This document shows positions 30,247 to 32,139 of a stretch of 32,139 nt of DNA, in pieces; positions within the stretch are counted from its first letter, which is position 1; each line of letters starts with the position of its first letter. Position numbers and translations under genes: made by a program. Origin of the DNA: Rhodoferax sp. (GTDB taxonomy: Bacteria > Pseudomonadota > Gammaproteobacteria > Burkholderiales > Burkholderiaceae_C); NCBI GenBank assembly GCA_026224975.1, contig JAMFRW010000252.1, positions 1-32,139 on the forward strand, written 5' to 3'. The notes beneath the pieces are model-generated. The model was given only the letters and a program-made list of their open reading frames with translations, was not told the DNA's origin and searched no databases.

Positions 30247-31772
30247 CAGGCGGCTCCGGCGGTCACGATCGAACGCATGATCTTCTCCTGCGACGCTTCC
30301 GCGCCGGAAAATTCGCCGACGAAGCGCCCTTCGTTCATCACATAGATGCGGTCGCACATGCCGAGCAACTCCGGCATCTCCGACGAAATCATCAGCACGC
30401 ACTTGCCGGCGGCCGCCAACTCGGCCATCAGCGTGTAGATCTCGAACTTGGCGCCGACATCGATGCCGCGCGTCGGCTCATCGAGGATCAGCACCTCCGG
30501 CCCGGCGAAGAGCCACTTGGCCAACACCACCTTCTGCTGGTTGCCACCCGAAAGGTTCACCACGGGCTGGTTGACGCCCGAGCAGCGGATGCGCAGCTTT
30601 TGCTGGTAGTCGACAGCCACGGCGAACTCGCGCCCATCGTCGATCACCATGGCGCGCGACACGCCGCCCAGGTTGGCGAGAGAGACGTTGCGCTGGATGT
30701 CGTCGTCCAGCACCAGGCCGTAGCCCTTGCGGTCTTCGGTCACGTAGGCGATGCCGTGGGCGATGGCGCGCTCGATCGTGCTCACATCCGCCTCGCGGCC
30801 GTGCAGCAGCACCTGCCCACTGATCTTGCGGCCGTAGGAGCGGCCGAAGACGCTCATCGCGAGTTCGGTGCGCCCGGCGCCCATCAGCCCGGCGATGCCG
30901 ACGATCTCGCCGCGGCGCGCTTGCAGATTCACGCCCTTGATCACCAGCCGCTCGGCATGCTCCGGGTGGTACACGCGCCAGTCGCGAATCTCGAACACCG
31001 TGTCGCCGATGTGCGGCGTGCGGTGCGGGTAGCGGTCGGCCATCTCGCGGCCCACCATCGCCTGGATCACCTGGTCTTCGCTGACCTTCTCGGTCCGGCA
31101 GTCGAAGCTGCGCACCGTGCTGCCATCGCGGATCACGGTGATGGTGTCGGCCACCTTGGCGATCTCGTTGAGCTTGTGCGAGATGAGGATGCAGGCGATG
31201 CCGTGCGCCTTGAGGTCGAGCAGCAGGGCGAGCAGCGCATCGCTGTCGGTTTCGTTCAGGCTCGCGGTCGGTTCGTCGAGGATCAGCAGCTTGACCTGCT
31301 TGGAAAGTGCCTTGGCAATCTCCACCAGTTGCTGCTTGCCCACACCCAGGTCGGTGATCAAGGTGCCCGGCGCTTCGTTCAGGCCCACCTTGCGCAGCAG
31401 CGCCTGGGTTTGTGCATGGGCAGAGAACCAGTCGATCACGCCGAATTTGGACGGTTCATTTCCGAGGAAAATGTTCTCGGAAATCGAGAGCAGCGGCACC
31501 AGCGCCAGTTCCTGGTGGATGATGATGATGCCGGCGTGTTCACTGTCGGCAATGCCGCGAAACTGCCGCTCGGTGCCCTCGAAATGGATCGCACCTTCGT
31601 ACTCGCCGAAGCCGTACACGCCGCTCAGCACCTTCATCAGCGTGGATTTGCCGGCGCCGTTTTCACCGACCACGGCATGGATCTCACCGGCTTTCACGGC
31701 GAGGTCGACGTTGGACAACGCCGTCACGCCGTGAAAGCGCTTGGTGATGCCGCGCATCTCTAAGATCGTCAT
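30246..31772 (-). CDS. gguA: Multiple-sugar ABC transporter ATPase (GguA/XylG type)
   Basis: Cytoplasmic protein of 508 residues with two ABC cassettes, as is usual for carbohydrate importers of the CUT2 family. First cassette: Walker [10 protein letters not shown] at 36-44, a weak signature LGVGKQQ, Walker [12 protein letters not shown]. Second cassette: a degenerate Walker [10 protein letters not shown] in which the lysine is replaced, typical of the family, then [15 protein letters not shown] and [13 protein letters not shown]. So mainly one site is expected to hydrolyse ATP. It overlaps gguB by one base and begins 14 bases after the binding-protein gene, so the three form one operon. Confidence 0.94.
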   Translation of the reverse strand: MTILEMRGITKRFHGVTALSNVDLAVKAGEIHAVVGENGAGKSTLMKVLSGVYGFGEYEGAIHFEGTERQFRGIADSEHAGIIIIHQELALVPLLSISENIFLGNEPSKFGVIDWFSAHAQTQALLRKVGLNEAPGTLITDLGVGKQQLVEIAKALSKQVKLLILDEPTASLNETDSDALLALLLDLKAHGIACILISHKLNEIAKVADTITVIRDGSTVRSFDCRTEKVSEDQVIQAMVGREMADRYPHRTPHIGDTVFEIRDWRVYHPEHAERLVIKGVNLQARRGEIVGIAGLMGAGRTELAMSVFGRSYGRKISGQVLLHGREADVSTIERAIAHGIAYVTEDRKGYGLVLDDDIQRNVSLANLGGVSRAMVIDDGREFAVAVDYQQKLRIRCSGVNQPVVNLSGGNQQKVVLAKWLFAGPEVLILDEPTRGIDVGAKFEIYTLMAELAAAGKCVLMISSEMPELLGMCDRIYVMNEGRFVGEFSGAEASQEKIMRSIVTAGAA

Positions 31773-31786
31773 GATGCGCGTGCCGC

Positions 31787-32139
31787 TTACTTGATCTGCG
31801 ATTCCTTGTAGTAACCGCTGTCGATCAGGATCGGCTTCCAGTTCGACACATCCACGCTCACCGGCTTGAGCAGATACGAAGGCACGACCTTCACGCCGTT
31901 GTTGTAGGTCTTGGTGTCGTTGACTTCCGGGGTCTTGCCGGAGAGCATCGCGTCGACCATGTTCACCGTGACGCGCGCCAGTTCGCGTGTGTCCTTGAAC
32001 ACGGTCGAGCTCTGCTCGCCGCGCAGCATCGACTTGACCGATGCAACTTCGGCGTCTTGCCCCGAGACGATGGGAATGGGCTGCTTCGGCGTGCCGTAGC
32101 CCACGCCCTTGAGCGAGGACAGGATGCCGATCGACAGGC
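31787..32139 (-). CDS. chvE: ChvE-type periplasmic sugar-binding protein (N-terminus beyond window edge)
   Basis: Only the last 116 codons or so are in the window; the frame is open at the right edge and reads [20 protein letters not shown]. The end matches ChvE-like multiple-monosaccharide-binding proteins closely in style: [57 protein letters not shown] and [11 protein letters not shown] at the C-terminus. These periplasmic proteins bind glucose, galactose, arabinose or xylose and deliver them to the GguA/GguB importer; in Agrobacterium ChvE also signals to VirA. No vir-type gene is in view here. The apparent start at a GTG near 32104 is internal and not real. Confidence 0.92.
   Translation of the reverse strand, partial: LSIGILSSLKGVGYGTPKQPIPIVSGQDAEVASVKSMLRGEQSSTVFKDTRELARVTVNMVDAMLSGKTPEVNDTKTYNNGVKVVPSYLLKPVSVDVSNWKPILIDSGYYKESQIK

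Overview
The window is GC-rich and reads as chromosomal DNA of a betaproteobacterium, most likely Burkholderiales of the Rubrivivax/Leptothrix/Roseateles type. This rests on the gene set (dapC-dapD-dapE-prmB cluster, smc-zipA plus ligA, short QueF, ChvE-type sugar transporter, TonB receptor with PepSY protein) and on the protein sequences; no species can be named from this alone. Genes are densely packed: no stretch over 300 bases lacks a gene, the longest gap being about 260 bases (18560-18818). Both ends cut through a gene.

Region 1 (1-6626, minus strand) is one probable transcription unit: dapC, dapD, pilU, dapE, prmB, then an ABC-F ATPase cut by the left edge. Three genes of the succinylase branch of lysine/diaminopimelate synthesis surround a type IV pilus retraction-type ATPase. 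Region 2 (6771-8150) holds an unrecognised 278-residue gene with visibly less GC-biased codons, convergent with queF. Region 3 (8304-12899, plus) holds smc and zipA, preceded by a promoter-like hexamer and a terminator-like hairpin.

Region 4 (12941-19965) lies between zipA and ligA, which I recall as adjacent in many relatives. It holds a bifunctional NDP-forming acyl-CoA synthetase/GNAT acetyltransferase (plus); then on the minus strand a two-gene unit usp-hemerythrin with an FNR/ANR-type site in near-ideal class II promoter geometry, a WXXGXW-type proline-rich lipoprotein, and an overlapping HipA-like kinase/DUF3037 gene pair. A REPIN-like inverted repeat sits at the right border of this block, between the kinase gene and ligA.

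Region 5 (20169-26796, plus) holds ligA overlapping a NUDIX hydrolase gene, then a Fur-box-preceded iron-uptake unit: TonB-dependent receptor, PepSY membrane protein and a 78-residue membrane protein. Region 6 (26754-32139, minus) reads from the right edge: a ChvE-type sugar-binding protein (partial), its ATPase GguA and permease GguB, then an OmpR/TctD-like response regulator and a TctE/QseC-like sensor kinase. The regulator gene is preceded by a PmrA/QseB-like direct repeat that suggests autoregulation.

The best candidates for little-described biology are the HipA-like kinase/DUF3037 pair, the unknown gene at 6771, and the oxygen-responsive-looking usp-hemerythrin unit. No CRISPR array, rRNA, tRNA, transposase or prophage gene was seen.
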